From positions 1,488,001 through 1,552,000 of the forward strand of contig CAWHEG010000031.1 of NCBI GenBank assembly GCA_963828405.1: a stretch of DNA of 64,000 bases, read 5' to 3'. Positions 8,753 to 17,600 of this stretch are shown here, in pieces; position 1 is the stretch's first letter; each line of letters starts with the position of its first letter. The position numbers and the translations under genes are program-made. The notes under the pieces were generated by a model, which was given only the letters and a program-made list of their open reading frames with translations, was not told the DNA's origin and searched no databases. This DNA comes from JANMJD01 sp963828405 (GTDB lineage: Bacteria > Actinomycetota > Acidimicrobiia > Acidimicrobiales > Ilumatobacteraceae).

Positions 8753-10954
8753 ATGGATGACCGATGGGGCAGGTACCTGCGCCGGGGTGCGGGGGGCTTG
8801 GCCGTCGTGTTGGTGGCGTGGGCCGTCGTCGACCCGCAGACCCGGGCGAACCTGGTCACCGGGTCCGGGCTGGCCTCGGGCGCGCTGATCGCCGCCATCG
8901 CTCTCGGTGTGGTCCTCACCTACCGCGGTTCGGGTGTGGTGAACTTCGCCAACAGCGCGATCGCCATGTACATCGCCTACGTCTACGCCGTGCTGCGCAA
9001 GGACGGCGACCTGTTCCTGCCGCCGCTGCCCAATCCCCTGGCCCTCGTCGAGGGCGTCGTCAACCACTTCCGCGACGACAAGGCGGCGTGGCTCGACCTG
9101 CCAAGTTGGCCGACCCGCATCTCGTTCGGGCCGAACATGCAGTTCTGGCCGGCGGTGGTCGTCTCCCTGGCCTTCGCCGTGCTGCTCGGGCTGATCCTCC
9201 ACTTCCTGATCTTCCGGCCGCTGCGCACGGCGCCCCCGCTGGCCAAGGTGGTGGCGTCGATCGGGCTGTTCCTGTACCTGCCGGCGGTGATCGTGCGCCG
9301 CTTCACCATCCAGCCGTACACGGTCAAGCCGATGCCGTTCTTCGATGCCCAGGCCAAGCCGATGAAGCTGCCTTTCGGCATCTCGATGGGCCGGGATTCG
9401 CTGACCATCGCCATCCTGGTGGTCGTCTTCACGGTCGTGCTGTGGCTGATCTTCCGGAGGACCCGCTTCGGGCTGGCCACGCGCGCCGCCGCGGAGAACG
9501 AGAAGGGGGCGATCGTCCTCGGCTTCTCGCCCGAGTTCCTGGCGGGCGCCAACTGGGTCATCTCCACCCTGATCACCGGTCTGCTCGGCATCTTCGTGGC
9601 CACGATCCAGAAGTCGGTGGACCCCGCCGTGCTCCCGGCGCTGATCATCCCCGCCCTCACCGCCGCCCTCGTCGGCAGCTTCACGTCGTTCGGTTGGACG
9701 ACGTTCGCCGCCTTCCTCCTCGGGATGCAGTTCGGCCTGGTCAAGTACCTCGAGATCACCCACGGGTGGTTCCCGAAGACCTCGGGTAGCCCGATGCCGG
9801 GCGGGGAGCGGGTACTGCCGCTGGTGGTGATCGTGCTGGTGCTGTTCCTGCGCGGCAAGAGCCTGCCGACGCGCGGGGCGATCAGTGCCGGAAGGCTCCC
9901 GTTCTCGCCCACCCCGCCCCGCTGGGCGATCCGCTACGGCGGTCCGGCATTGGCCGTGCTCGCCGCGGTGATCGGCCTGTTCGTGTTCACGCCCAACTTC
10001 CGCCTCGCCCTGTCCAACACCCTGATCGGGGTGATCATCTGCCTGTCGGTCGTGGTGATCACCGGGTACGTCGGGCAGATCTCCCTCAGCCAGATGGCCT
10101 TCGCCGGGATCTCGGCGTTCCTGGTGTCGAAGCTGACATCGGAGCACAACGTGCCGTTCCCGATCCCGATGGTCATCGGGGCGGTGGTGGCCACGCTCGT
10201 CGGTCTGGTCGTGGCCATCCCGGCGCTGCGCGTACGCGGGGTCAACCTGGCGATCGTCACCCTGGCCTTCGCCGTGGCCGTCGACAAGTTCGTCTTCGGC
10301 AACAAATCGGTCAACGGCGGCTTCACCGGGGCCAAGGTCAAGGCGCCCAAGACCTTCGTCGAACCACGCGACGTCCAGTTCAGGATCCTCGGGCTGACCG
10401 CCGGCGACGGCAAGCAGCCCAACCCGATGACGGCGATCTTCTGCCTGGTCGTGGTGGTCGTGCTGTGCTACCTGGTGGCCAACATGCGCCGATCGGCGAC
10501 CGGGCGGCGGATGCTGGCCACCCGCTCCAACGAGCGGGCCGCTGCCGCGGCCGGGGTCAACGTGGCCGGTACCAAGGTCCTCGCCTTCGCCGTGTCGAGT
10601 TTCATCGCCGGGATCGGCGGCGCCGTGATCGCCTACCGCTCGGGCAGCGTGACCGTCGACAAGTTCGCCTACACCCAGTCGCTCACGTTCCTCGCCTTTG
10701 CCTACCTCGGAGGCATCTCCAGCGTCTTCGGGGCAGTCAGCGGAGGGTTCCTCGTCGGTGGCGGACTGGTCTTCACGTTCCTGTCGTCGGTGCTCAAGGT
10801 GCCGTCGGAGTTCACACTGATCCTCGGGGGGCTCGGCTTGATCATCGCTGCGATCCGCAACCCGGAGGGCATCGCCGGGGCGGTGCGCCACCTCGGCCTG
10901 TCGATGCGCGGCAAACGGGCCCCGACGTCCGTTCCGACCTCCGGAGGCCACTGA
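8753..10954 (+). CDS. Fused LivH-LivM branched-chain amino-acid-type ABC permease
   Basis: Both membrane subunits of a LivHM transporter on one 733-residue chain. The first half (about residues 1-370) is LivH-like: GLASGALIAAIALGVVLTYRG, VVNFANSAIAMY and ALVGSFTSFGWTT are the ABC-2 loop features of that family. The second half (about 385-720) is LivM-like with GYVGQISLSQMAFAGISAF, MRRSATGRRMLATRSNERAA and YLGGISSVFGAVSGG. About a dozen or more hydrophobic segments are visible. ATG 8753 follows a purine-rich GAGGGGGCCAGG; upstream codons in frame have no membrane character. Fusion of LivH and LivM is known in actinobacteria. Confidence 0.93.
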   Translation: MDDRWGRYLRRGAGGLAVVLVAWAVVDPQTRANLVTGSGLASGALIAAIALGVVLTYRGSGVVNFANSAIAMYIAYVYAVLRKDGDLFLPPLPNPLALVEGVVNHFRDDKAAWLDLPSWPTRISFGPNMQFWPAVVVSLAFAVLLGLILHFLIFRPLRTAPPLAKVVASIGLFLYLPAVIVRRFTIQPYTVKPMPFFDAQAKPMKLPFGISMGRDSLTIAILVVVFTVVLWLIFRRTRFGLATRAAAENEKGAIVLGFSPEFLAGANWVISTLITGLLGIFVATIQKSVDPAVLPALIIPALTAALVGSFTSFGWTTFAAFLLGMQFGLVKYLEITHGWFPKTSGSPMPGGERVLPLVVIVLVLFLRGKSLPTRGAISAGRLPFSPTPPRWAIRYGGPALAVLAAVIGLFVFTPNFRLALSNTLIGVIICLSVVVITGYVGQISLSQMAFAGISAFLVSKLTSEHNVPFPIPMVIGAVVATLVGLVVAIPALRVRGVNLAIVTLAFAVAVDKFVFGNKSVNGGFTGAKVKAPKTFVEPRDVQFRILGLTAGDGKQPNPMTAIFCLVVVVVLCYLVANMRRSATGRRMLATRSNERAAAAAGVNVAGTKVLAFAVSSFIAGIGGAVIAYRSGSVTVDKFAYTQSLTFLAFAYLGGISSVFGAVSGGFLVGGGLVFTFLSSVLKVPSEFTLILGGLGLIIAAIRNPEGIAGAVRHLGLSMRGKRAPTSVPTSGGH

Positions 10955-10955
10955 C

Positions 10956-11712
10956 ATGGCGCTGCTCGAGACGTTCGGGATGTCGGTCACGTTCGGTGGG
11001 CTGCGGGCCGTCGACGAGGTCGACTTCAAGGTCGAGCGCGGTCAGCTCGTCGGCCTGATCGGCCCCAACGGCGCCGGCAAGACGACGTTCATCGACGGGA
11101 TCACCGGGTTCGTGCCGACCACCGGGCGGATCACCTTCGAAGGCCGTGAGATCGGCGACATGCCCCCCCACCGGCGGGCCCGGCTCGGCCTCGGGCGCAC
11201 GTGGCAGTCGCTCGAGCTGTTCGACGACCTGACCGTGCAGGAGAACCTGCAGGTGGCCGCCGAGCACGCCTCGGCGGGCGGCTTCCTGCTCGACCTCGTC
11301 CGGCCGCGCCGGGCGCAGGACAGCTCGAACGTCGACTTCGCCCTCGACGTGCTCGGCATCGGCGACCTGCGGGCCAAGATGCCCAACGAGATCAGCCAGG
11401 GCCAGCGCAAGCTCGTCTCGGCCGCCCGGGCGCTCGCCGCCGCGCCCGAAGCTGGTGTGCATGGACGAGCCGGCCGCCGGCCTCGACACGGTCGAATCGC
11501 AGGAGCTCGGGGCTCGCCTGCGCGACATCATCGACGCCGGATCGACCGTCTTCCTCGTCGACCACGACATGGGCCTGGTGCTCAACGTCTGCGACTACAT
11601 CTACGTGATCGAGTTCGGCGTGAAGATCGCCGAGGGCACGCCGGCCGAGGTCAAACGCAATGCCCAGGTGATCGAGGCCTACCTCGGACAGTCGGCAAAG
11701 GAGAACCCGTGA
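10956..11712 (+). CDS. livG: LivG-type ABC ATPase with apparent 1-nt frameshift
   Basis: ATPase subunit of the LivHMGF transporter. Frame one (from ATG 10956, two bases after the permease stop) gives Walker A GPNGAGKTT, the LivG-specific FVPTTGRITF insert, LGRTWQSLELFDDLTV and the signature ISQGQRKLVSAARAL. After codon ~163 the reading frame turns to noise, while the +1 frame continues with the expected VCMDEPAAGLDT Walker B, VFLVDHDMGLVLNVCD and a normal LivG end at 11712. Removing one C from CCC 11445-11447 gives APKLVCMDEP and a normal 251-residue LivG. As written, the first frame reads through into livF. Sequencing error or real mutation cannot be separated here. Confidence 0.88.
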
Positions 11713-12428
11713 GCGGCCTGCTGGAGATCGAGAACCTCTCCTCGGGCTACAACGGCGTCCCGGTGGTGCGCGGGCTGAACCTCCACGTCGGCGCCGGCGA
11801 GATCGTCGCCCTGCTCGGCCCGAACGGGGCGGGCAAGACGACGACGCTGCTGACGACGTCGGCGCTGCTTCCGATGCTCGGTGGCGACATCCGGGTCCTC
11901 GGCCGCTCGATCAGCGGTCGCCGCGCCCACCTGATCGCCCGCGACGGGCTGGCCCACGTGCCCGAGGATCGATCGCTCTTCTTCCAGCTCACCGTGCAGG
12001 AGAACCTCCGCCTCGGCGCGGCGAAGGGCGCGGCCGACATCGATCAGGCGTTGCGCTACTTCCCCGCGCTGGAGAAGCTGATGGACCGCAAGGCCGGCCT
12101 GCTGTCTGGCGGCGAGCAGCAGATGCTGGCCATGGGTCGGGCGTTGACGACCAAGCCGCGGCTGCTGATGGTCGACGAGATGAGCCTCGGGCTCGCCCCG
12201 ATCATCGTCGAGCGGCTGCTGCCCGTCCTTCGTCAGATCGCCAACGAGACGGGGGCCGGCATCCTGCTCGTCGAACAGCACGTGCACCTCGCCCTGGAGA
12301 TCGCCGATCGTGCCTACGTGCTCAACCACGGCAACCTGATGATCGAGGGATCGGCGCAGGAGCTGGCCGCCAACCGCCGCCTGCTCGAGTCGAGCTACCT
12401 CGGCGGATCCGAGCTCGACGAGGTCTGA
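11709..12428 (+). CDS. livF: LivF-type ABC ATPase
   Basis: Second ATPase of the transporter, 239 residues. It has LLEIENLSSGYNGVPVVRGL, Walker A GPNGAGKTTT, the LivF-typical GLAHVPEDRSLFFQLTVQENL, signature LSGGEQQMLAMGRAL and Walker B LLMVDEMSLGL, with the Q/H region LLVEQHV. The start is GTG 11709 in a GTGA overlap with the livG stop, so the two are translationally coupled. It happens to sit in the same frame as the broken first half of livG, which creates a spurious 490-codon frame. Confidence 0.95.
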   Translation: MSGLLEIENLSSGYNGVPVVRGLNLHVGAGEIVALLGPNGAGKTTTLLTTSALLPMLGGDIRVLGRSISGRRAHLIARDGLAHVPEDRSLFFQLTVQENLRLGAAKGAADIDQALRYFPALEKLMDRKAGLLSGGEQQMLAMGRALTTKPRLLMVDEMSLGLAPIIVERLLPVLRQIANETGAGILLVEQHVHLALEIADRAYVLNHGNLMIEGSAQELAANRRLLESSYLGGSELDEV

Positions 12429-12486
12429 CCACGCGGATCGGGCGCGCAACGGGCCGGCAGCGGCAGCGGTGCGCGATCCTGGGCTG

Positions 12487-13173
12487 ATGGAGATCCGGGT
12501 GTTCCCCGACGGGGCGGCCGTGGCCGAGGCCGCGGCACGGTCGATGGCCCGCCGACTCAACGCCGCGGTGCGTCGCCGCGGCCGCGCCACCGTCGCCTTC
12601 AGCGGCGGGCGGACACCGGCGGAGATGTTCGCCCGTCTGGCGACGATGCCGGTGAGCTGGGACGATGTGGATGTCTGGCAGGTCGACGAGCGCGTCGCCC
12701 CCGACGGTGACCCGGCCAGGAACGTCGGCCTGCTCGCCATCCTGCCGGTCCCCGCCGGCCAGATCCACCCGATGCCGGTGACCGCACCGGACGTGGCCCA
12801 CGCCGCCGCCGACTACGCTGCCGGCCTGCCGGCGGCCTTCGATGTCGTCCACCTGGGGCTCGGCGACGACGGCCACACGGCGAGCTGGCCGCCGGGCGAC
12901 CCGGTGGTCGACGCGGCCGGTGCGGTGGCGGTGAGCGGCCGGTTCAACGGCCACGTCCGCATGACGCTGACCCCGGCCACCGTCAACGCCGCCCGCACCC
13001 GGATGGTCGTACTCGCCGGGGAGGCCAAGGCCGCCCCGCTGCTCGGCTGGGTGCTCCAACGGGATCTGCCGATCAGCCGGGTGCGCACGGTGGCGACCAC
13101 GGTGTTCGCCGATGTGGCGGCATGCGCGCAGCTGCCGAGTTCACCCCGGCCGTTCGGTACCGCCGCTCGGTGA
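12487..13173 (+). CDS. pgl: 6-phosphogluconolactonase
   Basis: Hydrolyses 6-phosphogluconolactone in the oxidative pentose phosphate pathway. The 228-residue product has VAFSGGRTPAEMF, WQVDERVAPDGDPARNVGL and LGLGDDGHTASWPPG, the DevB/Pgl signatures, with catalytic His in the last. ATG 12487 is preferred to GTG 12469, which adds six residues without family support. It is followed after 55 bp by pgi, so the pair feeds glucose 6-phosphate into two routes. zwf and gnd are not in the window. Confidence 0.92.
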   Translation: MEIRVFPDGAAVAEAAARSMARRLNAAVRRRGRATVAFSGGRTPAEMFARLATMPVSWDDVDVWQVDERVAPDGDPARNVGLLAILPVPAGQIHPMPVTAPDVAHAAADYAAGLPAAFDVVHLGLGDDGHTASWPPGDPVVDAAGAVAVSGRFNGHVRMTLTPATVNAARTRMVVLAGEAKAAPLLGWVLQRDLPISRVRTVATTVFADVAACAQLPSSPRPFGTAAR

Positions 13174-13214
13174 CGCCCGCCGTCGACTCGGCGGGCGGAC
13201 GGCGGCGCCTCGGG

Positions 13215-13220
13215 TAGCGT
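13215..13220 (+). promoter_or_regulatory. Candidate -10 box of pgi
   Basis: TAGCGT ends 8 nt before ATG 13229. It fits the window-wide TANNNT-near-start pattern and would allow pgi its own leaderless transcript. Confidence 0.4.
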
Positions 13221-13228
13221 CGGATCCG

Positions 13229-14857
13229 ATGACGATGCTCCCCGACATGCCCGAATGGCGGGCGCTCAGCGCCCATCGCCACGAGATGGAGGCGACCCAC
13301 CTGCGGCGGTTGTTCGCCGACGATCCCGGTCGGGCCGAGCGGATGACCACCGAGGTGGGCGATCTGCGCATCGACTGGTCGAAGCACCGGGCCACCCCGG
13401 CGACGGTCGAGCTGCTCGTGGCGTTGGCCGGCGCCCGGCCGGTCGAGGAGCGCCGCGAGGCGATGTTCCGCGGGGATGCGATCAACTCCACCGAGCAGCG
13501 CAGCGTGCTGCACGTCGCCCTGCGCAGCGCGCCCGACGACGTGTACATCGTCGACGGACGCAACGTCGTGCCCGACGTGCACGAGGTGCTCGACCGGATG
13601 GGCGACTTCGCCGACCGGGTACGCACCGGCGTCTGGCGAGGGGCCACCGGCCAACCGATCCGCACGGTCGTCAACATCGGCATCGGCGGTTCCGACCTCG
13701 GCCCGGCGATGGCCTACCAGGCGCTGCGCGACTTCGCCTCGCCCGAGCTGACCTGCCGGTTCGTGTCGAACGTCGACGGCACCGACATCGCCCGCAGCCT
13801 GGCCGACCTCGACCCGGCGACGACGTTGTTCATCGTCGCCTCCAAGACGTTCACCACGGTCGAGACGCTGACCAACGCCCGCACCGCCCGCGCCTGGCTC
13901 ACCTCCCGTCTTGGCGACGACGCCGTGGCCAAGCACTTCGTCGCCGTCTCGACCAACGTCGAGCAGGTTGCAGGTTTCGGCATCGACACCGCCAACATGT
14001 TCGGCTTCTGGGACTGGGTGGGTGGTCGCTACTCGGTCGGTTCGGCGATCGGCCTGTCGCTGATGGTCGCCGTCGGCCCGGCGCGGTTCGGCGAGTTCCT
14101 CGACGGTATGCGCGTCATCGACGACCATTTCCGCCGGGCCCCGCTGGCCGCCAACGCCCCGGTGATCATGGCCCTGCTCGGCATCTGGTACGCCAACTTC
14201 CACGGCGCCCAGTCCCATGCCGTGCTGCCCTACGCCCAGGAGCTCAGCCGGTTCGCCGCCTACCTCCAACAGCTCGACATGGAGTCGAACGGCAAGGCCG
14301 TCGACGTCGACGGCCAACCGGTGGGCGCGACCACCGGCCCCGTGGTGTGGGGCGAGCCGGGGACCAACGGCCAGCACGCCTTCTACCAGCTCCTCCACCA
14401 GGGTCGGTGGCTGATCCCGTGCGACTTCATCGGTTTCGGCCGGCCGAACCACCCGCACCAGGATCACCACGACCTGCTGATCGCCAACCTGTTCGCCCAG
14501 GCAGAGGCGCTCGCCTTCGGCAAGATCCGCGACGAGGTCGTCGCCGACGGTGTGCCCGAGCATCAGGTCGCCCACCGGGTGTTCCCCGGAAACCGTCCTT
14601 CGACGACGATCCTGGCACCCCGCCTGACGCCCTCGGTGCTCGGCCAGCTGATCGCTCTCTACGAGCACAAGGTGTTCGTCCAGGGCGCGATCTGGGGGGT
14701 CAACTCCTTCGACCAGTGGGGTGTCGAGCTGGGCAAGGCGCTCGCCAACCGGATCACCCCCGAACTGACGACGGACGCTCCGCCCGCCGTCGGCGCCCAC
14801 GACACCTCGACCGCAGCGATGATCGCCTGGTACCGCGGGATGCGGTCGGGTCGATGA
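13229..14857 (+). CDS. pgi: Glucose-6-phosphate isomerase
   Basis: Interconverts glucose 6-phosphate and fructose 6-phosphate. The 542-residue length matches the large-type enzyme. Visible are MFRGDAINSTEQRSVLH, the phosphate site NIGIGGSDLGP, SKTFTTVETLTNA, FWDWVGGRYSVGSAIGL with the base Glu region VVWGEPGTNGQHAFYQLLHQG, and the C-terminal Lys in GVNSFDQWGVELGK. ATG 13229 gives an N-terminus like the Escherichia coli enzyme; the frame is open to 13112 but overlaps pgl and adds nothing recognisable. Confidence 0.97.
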   Translation: MTMLPDMPEWRALSAHRHEMEATHLRRLFADDPGRAERMTTEVGDLRIDWSKHRATPATVELLVALAGARPVEERREAMFRGDAINSTEQRSVLHVALRSAPDDVYIVDGRNVVPDVHEVLDRMGDFADRVRTGVWRGATGQPIRTVVNIGIGGSDLGPAMAYQALRDFASPELTCRFVSNVDGTDIARSLADLDPATTLFIVASKTFTTVETLTNARTARAWLTSRLGDDAVAKHFVAVSTNVEQVAGFGIDTANMFGFWDWVGGRYSVGSAIGLSLMVAVGPARFGEFLDGMRVIDDHFRRAPLAANAPVIMALLGIWYANFHGAQSHAVLPYAQELSRFAAYLQQLDMESNGKAVDVDGQPVGATTGPVVWGEPGTNGQHAFYQLLHQGRWLIPCDFIGFGRPNHPHQDHHDLLIANLFAQAEALAFGKIRDEVVADGVPEHQVAHRVFPGNRPSTTILAPRLTPSVLGQLIALYEHKVFVQGAIWGVNSFDQWGVELGKALANRITPELTTDAPPAVGAHDTSTAAMIAWYRGMRSGR

Positions 14858-14899
14858 TCGACATGGCGCGGCGCCACCGCCGATGACGGTCGACCGGCG

Positions 14900-15529
14900 A
14901 TGAGTCGCCCAGCCGAGGTCGCCGACGAGGAGCTCGTGCGCCGGTTGCAGCAACGGGACGAGGCCGCGTTCCGGGAGCTGGTCCGCCGGTACCAGGCCCC
15001 GCTCGTCGCCGTCGCCCGTTCCCACGTTTCGACGCGCGCCTCGGCCGAGGAGGTCGTCCAGGAGACGTGGCTCGGAGTGCTCAAGGGGATCGACCGGTTC
15101 GAGGGGCGTTCGTCGTTCAAGACCTGGCTCTTCCGCATCGCCTCGAACCGGGCCAAGACCCGCGGAGCGAAGGAGCGGCGGTCGGTCCCGTTCAGCTCGC
15201 TCGGCAACGACGACGGGCCGGCCGTCGATCCCGATCGGTTCGACGGCATGGGGATGTGGCGCAGTCCACCGGCCGACTGGGGGGCGCAGCCGCTCGACGT
15301 GCTCGCCGGACGTGAAACGTTGCGTTTCGTCGACGAGACGTTGCAGGAGCTCCCCGAGCATCAACGGATGGTGGTGATCTTGCGCGATCGACAGGGATGG
15401 ACCTCACCCGAGGTGTGCGAGGCGCTCGGGATCAGCGAGGCCAACCAGCGCGTGCTGCTCCATCGCGGCCGGGCCCGCGTTCGGGCGGCGCTCGAACGGC
15501 ACTTCGAGCCGGAGGGGAGCGGGTCATGA
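14900..15529 (+). CDS. ECF-type RNA polymerase sigma factor
   Basis: Group 4 sigma factor of 209 residues. Region 2 covers about residues 10-80 (DEAAFRELVRRY, then EVVQETWLGVLKGIDRFEG and FKTWLFRIASNRAKT for -10 recognition). A Pro/Gly-rich linker follows, and region 4 (about 140-200) contains LPEHQRMVVILRD and an HTH, SPEVCEALGISEANQRVLLH. The stop overlaps the start of the downstream anti-sigma gene in an ATGA junction, the usual arrangement of a sigma/zinc anti-sigma pair. The signal it answers is not evident from neighbours. Confidence 0.93.
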   Translation: MSRPAEVADEELVRRLQQRDEAAFRELVRRYQAPLVAVARSHVSTRASAEEVVQETWLGVLKGIDRFEGRSSFKTWLFRIASNRAKTRGAKERRSVPFSSLGNDDGPAVDPDRFDGMGMWRSPPADWGAQPLDVLAGRETLRFVDETLQELPEHQRMVVILRDRQGWTSPEVCEALGISEANQRVLLHRGRARVRAALERHFEPEGSGS

Positions 15530-15786
15530 GGCCGATGCCGTTCACCCGCCCCCGCAAGCTGACCTGCCAGGAGATGGTCGAACTGCTCAGCGACTACCTC
15601 GAGGGCACGCTCCCGAGGCGTACCCATCGCCGCGTGGCCGCCCACCTGGCGATGTGCGAGGCGTGCCCCGCCTACGTCGAGCAGCTTCGGGCGACCATCG
15701 CCCTCGCCGGCCGCCTGAGCGAGGACGACATCGATCCGGCGATGATCGACGAACTGCTCGACGTGTTCCGCAGCTGGGAGGACTGA
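15526..15786 (+). CDS. Zinc-finger anti-sigma factor (zf-HC2)
   Basis: Protein of 86 residues with the anti-sigma zinc finger: a Cys near residue 14 (KLTCQEM) and the H-x3-C-x2-C motif in HLAMCEACPAY. The family binds and silences its cognate sigma factor, with metal loss or oxidation as a possible trigger. There is no membrane segment, so it is probably a cytoplasmic sensor. ATG 15526 overlaps the sigma stop by 4 nt, which sets the start and implies equal expression of the pair. Confidence 0.87.
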   Translation: MRPMPFTRPRKLTCQEMVELLSDYLEGTLPRRTHRRVAAHLAMCEACPAYVEQLRATIALAGRLSEDDIDPAMIDELLDVFRSWED

Positions 15787-15810
15787 GGGCACCCGGGCCC
15801 GGCGGGCCGG

Positions 15811-17469
15811 TCAGGCCATGATGCCGGGAGCTCCGGCCTCGACGAGGTAGGTGCCGAACACCGAGACGGCCGAATCGGTAGCGAGGGCATCGGTGACGAT
15901 GCGGTACTCGGCCGTCCAGCTGGACGGGGTGACCGTGTGCCTGATCCACCCGCGGTGGGCCAGGTCGGCATCGACGACGTCGCCGATGCTCTTGACGAGA
16001 TCGATCAGGCCCGGGTCGACGTTGCCGCTCGACGAGATCGAGGTGGCGACGAACTCGGCGCCGATCAGCGGGTTCTCCGGGCCGCCCGGTGCGCGCAGGT
16101 TGCCGACCCCGGCGAAGTGGACGTCGCCGCTGAGCACGATGAAGTTCTCGACGCCCCCGTCGACGACCCGCTGCAGCAGGGCGTCGCGCTCGACGGGATA
16201 GCCGTCCCACTGGTCGTAGTTGAGCACGGCCCCGTCGAGGGTGAAGTCGCCGAGGATCACCTGCTGGCCGAGCACGTTCCACGTGGCGCCCGCCTTACCG
16301 AGCCGTCCGAACAGCCACTCGCGCTGCTCGGTGCCGAGGATCGTGCGGTCCGGGTCGAACGTCTCGGGGCACGGCGGATCGGTCGACAGCGTCACGTCCC
16401 CGCACGCCTGGTCGGTGCGGTACTGGCGGGTGTCGAGGAGGGACATGTCGAGCAGCGAACCCCACTCGAACGCCCGGTAGATCACCTCGTCGGCCGCGGT
16501 CGGCGCCTCGAGGCGGGTCGGTGTGTTCTCCCACCAGGCCCGGTATGCCGCGGCCCGGCGGCGGTCGAGTGGGGAGCCGTCCTCGGCGGTGTTGGCGGCG
16601 TAGTTGTTCTCCACCTCGTGGTCGTCCCAGACGACCAGCCACGGGCAGGCGGCATGGGCGGCCTGCAGATCCTCGTCGGACTTGTACAACGCATAACGGG
16701 CCCGGTAATCGTCGAGCGTGGTCGGTTCGGGCGTTCCGTGCGAGCGCACGATGCCGTCGCCCGCCGGCCGGGCGGCGCCCTCGTAGATGTAGTCGCCCAA
16801 CCAGACGACGAGATCGACGCCCGAAGCGGCGATGTCGCGGTGGGCCGTGTAGAAGCCCGATTCGTAGTGCTGGCACGATGCGGTGGCGAAGGTCAACGCC
16901 GCGGCGGCGGTCCCCGGTTCGGGCGTCGTGCGACTGCGGCCGGTCGGGCTGGTGAACTCCCCGGTCCGGAAGCGGTACCAGTACCAGGAGTCGGGGTCGA
17001 GCCCCATGGTCAGCCCGTGGACGCTGTAGCCCTGTGCGGCGTCGGTGACGATCGCCTGGGTCGACACGAGGTTCTCGAACTGCTCGTCGGTCGCCACCTC
17101 GAGGGTCAGGGCGAGTTCGCCATCGAGGCTGCCGCCGGCCGGGGCGAGGCGCGTCCAGTGGACCACCGAGGTCGCCTCCGGGTCACCCGAGGCCACGCCG
17201 AGCGTGAACGGCTCGGCCGTTCCCGAGTAGCCGGGAGGCAGCGTCGGGGCGACGGGCGCCTCGGTGACCTCGACGGCGGGCTCGGTCACCGCGGGGAGGG
17301 TCGTCGCCGGCCGGGTGGGTGGGGTGGTCGGCGATGGGGCGGAACTGGTCGCCGCGGGCGACCCGGAACTCGACGAGGACTTCGACGAGCTGCAGGCGGC
17401 GGCGACCGCGGCCACCGACCCGAGGAGCAGCAGCCGTCGCGAGATCGGCAGGCTGTCACGACGGTCCAT
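15811..17469 (-). CDS. phoD: PhoD-like alkaline phosphatase, Tat-exported lipoprotein
   Basis: Secreted phosphodiesterase/phosphatase of 552 residues. The N-terminus has a twin-Arg motif (ISRRLLLLGS) and ends in a lipobox AAAC (Cys near 27), so Tat export and lipid anchoring are likely. A Ser/Pro/Thr linker is followed by the PhoD N-domain (FTLGVASGDPEATSVVHWTR) and the metallophosphoesterase domain with FATASCQHYE, VVWLGDYIYEG, VVWDDHEVENNY and LSGDVHFAG, which carry the Fe/Ca ligands. It ends 24 nt from the convergent anti-sigma gene. Phosphate scavenging is the family role. Confidence 0.93.
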   Translation of the reverse strand: MDRRDSLPISRRLLLLGSVAAVAAACSSSKSSSSSGSPAATSSAPSPTTPPTRPATTLPAVTEPAVEVTEAPVAPTLPPGYSGTAEPFTLGVASGDPEATSVVHWTRLAPAGGSLDGELALTLEVATDEQFENLVSTQAIVTDAAQGYSVHGLTMGLDPDSWYWYRFRTGEFTSPTGRSRTTPEPGTAAAALTFATASCQHYESGFYTAHRDIAASGVDLVVWLGDYIYEGAARPAGDGIVRSHGTPEPTTLDDYRARYALYKSDEDLQAAHAACPWLVVWDDHEVENNYAANTAEDGSPLDRRRAAAYRAWWENTPTRLEAPTAADEVIYRAFEWGSLLDMSLLDTRQYRTDQACGDVTLSTDPPCPETFDPDRTILGTEQREWLFGRLGKAGATWNVLGQQVILGDFTLDGAVLNYDQWDGYPVERDALLQRVVDGGVENFIVLSGDVHFAGVGNLRAPGGPENPLIGAEFVATSISSSGNVDPGLIDLVKSIGDVVDADLAHRGWIRHTVTPSSWTAEYRIVTDALATDSAVSVFGTYLVEAGAPGIMA

Positions 17470-17532
17470 CTCGGCAGTCTGCCAGAGCGTGCCCGGAGGT
17501 CGCCGGACCGGGCCGGCCTGATCCCCGAGCGG

Positions 17533-17538
17533 TATCGT
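17533..17538 (+). promoter_or_regulatory. Candidate -10 box of the hydroxyacyl-CoA dehydrogenase gene
   Basis: TATCGT ends 5 nt before an in-frame ATG at 17544. If used, transcription would start at or beside that ATG and the protein would be 19 residues longer than the GTG 17601 version. Confidence 0.35.
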
Positions 17539-17600
17539 GGGCGATGGCGCCCTCGGGCGCGATCGGACGACGGGCGCGGCCCGAGGAACGAGCGACGAAG

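Noticed and set aside
7187..11029. A 1,280-codon open frame on the minus strand opposite the transporter operon
   Set aside because: It is antisense to four well-identified genes; the product is a low-complexity His/Arg/Asp/Gly mixture, as expected from C-ending codons read backwards.
10956..12428. A single 490-residue fused LivG-LivF ATPase
   Set aside because: The central ~85 residues of that frame are noise, while the +1 frame gives the missing LivG half and livF has its own GTGA start.
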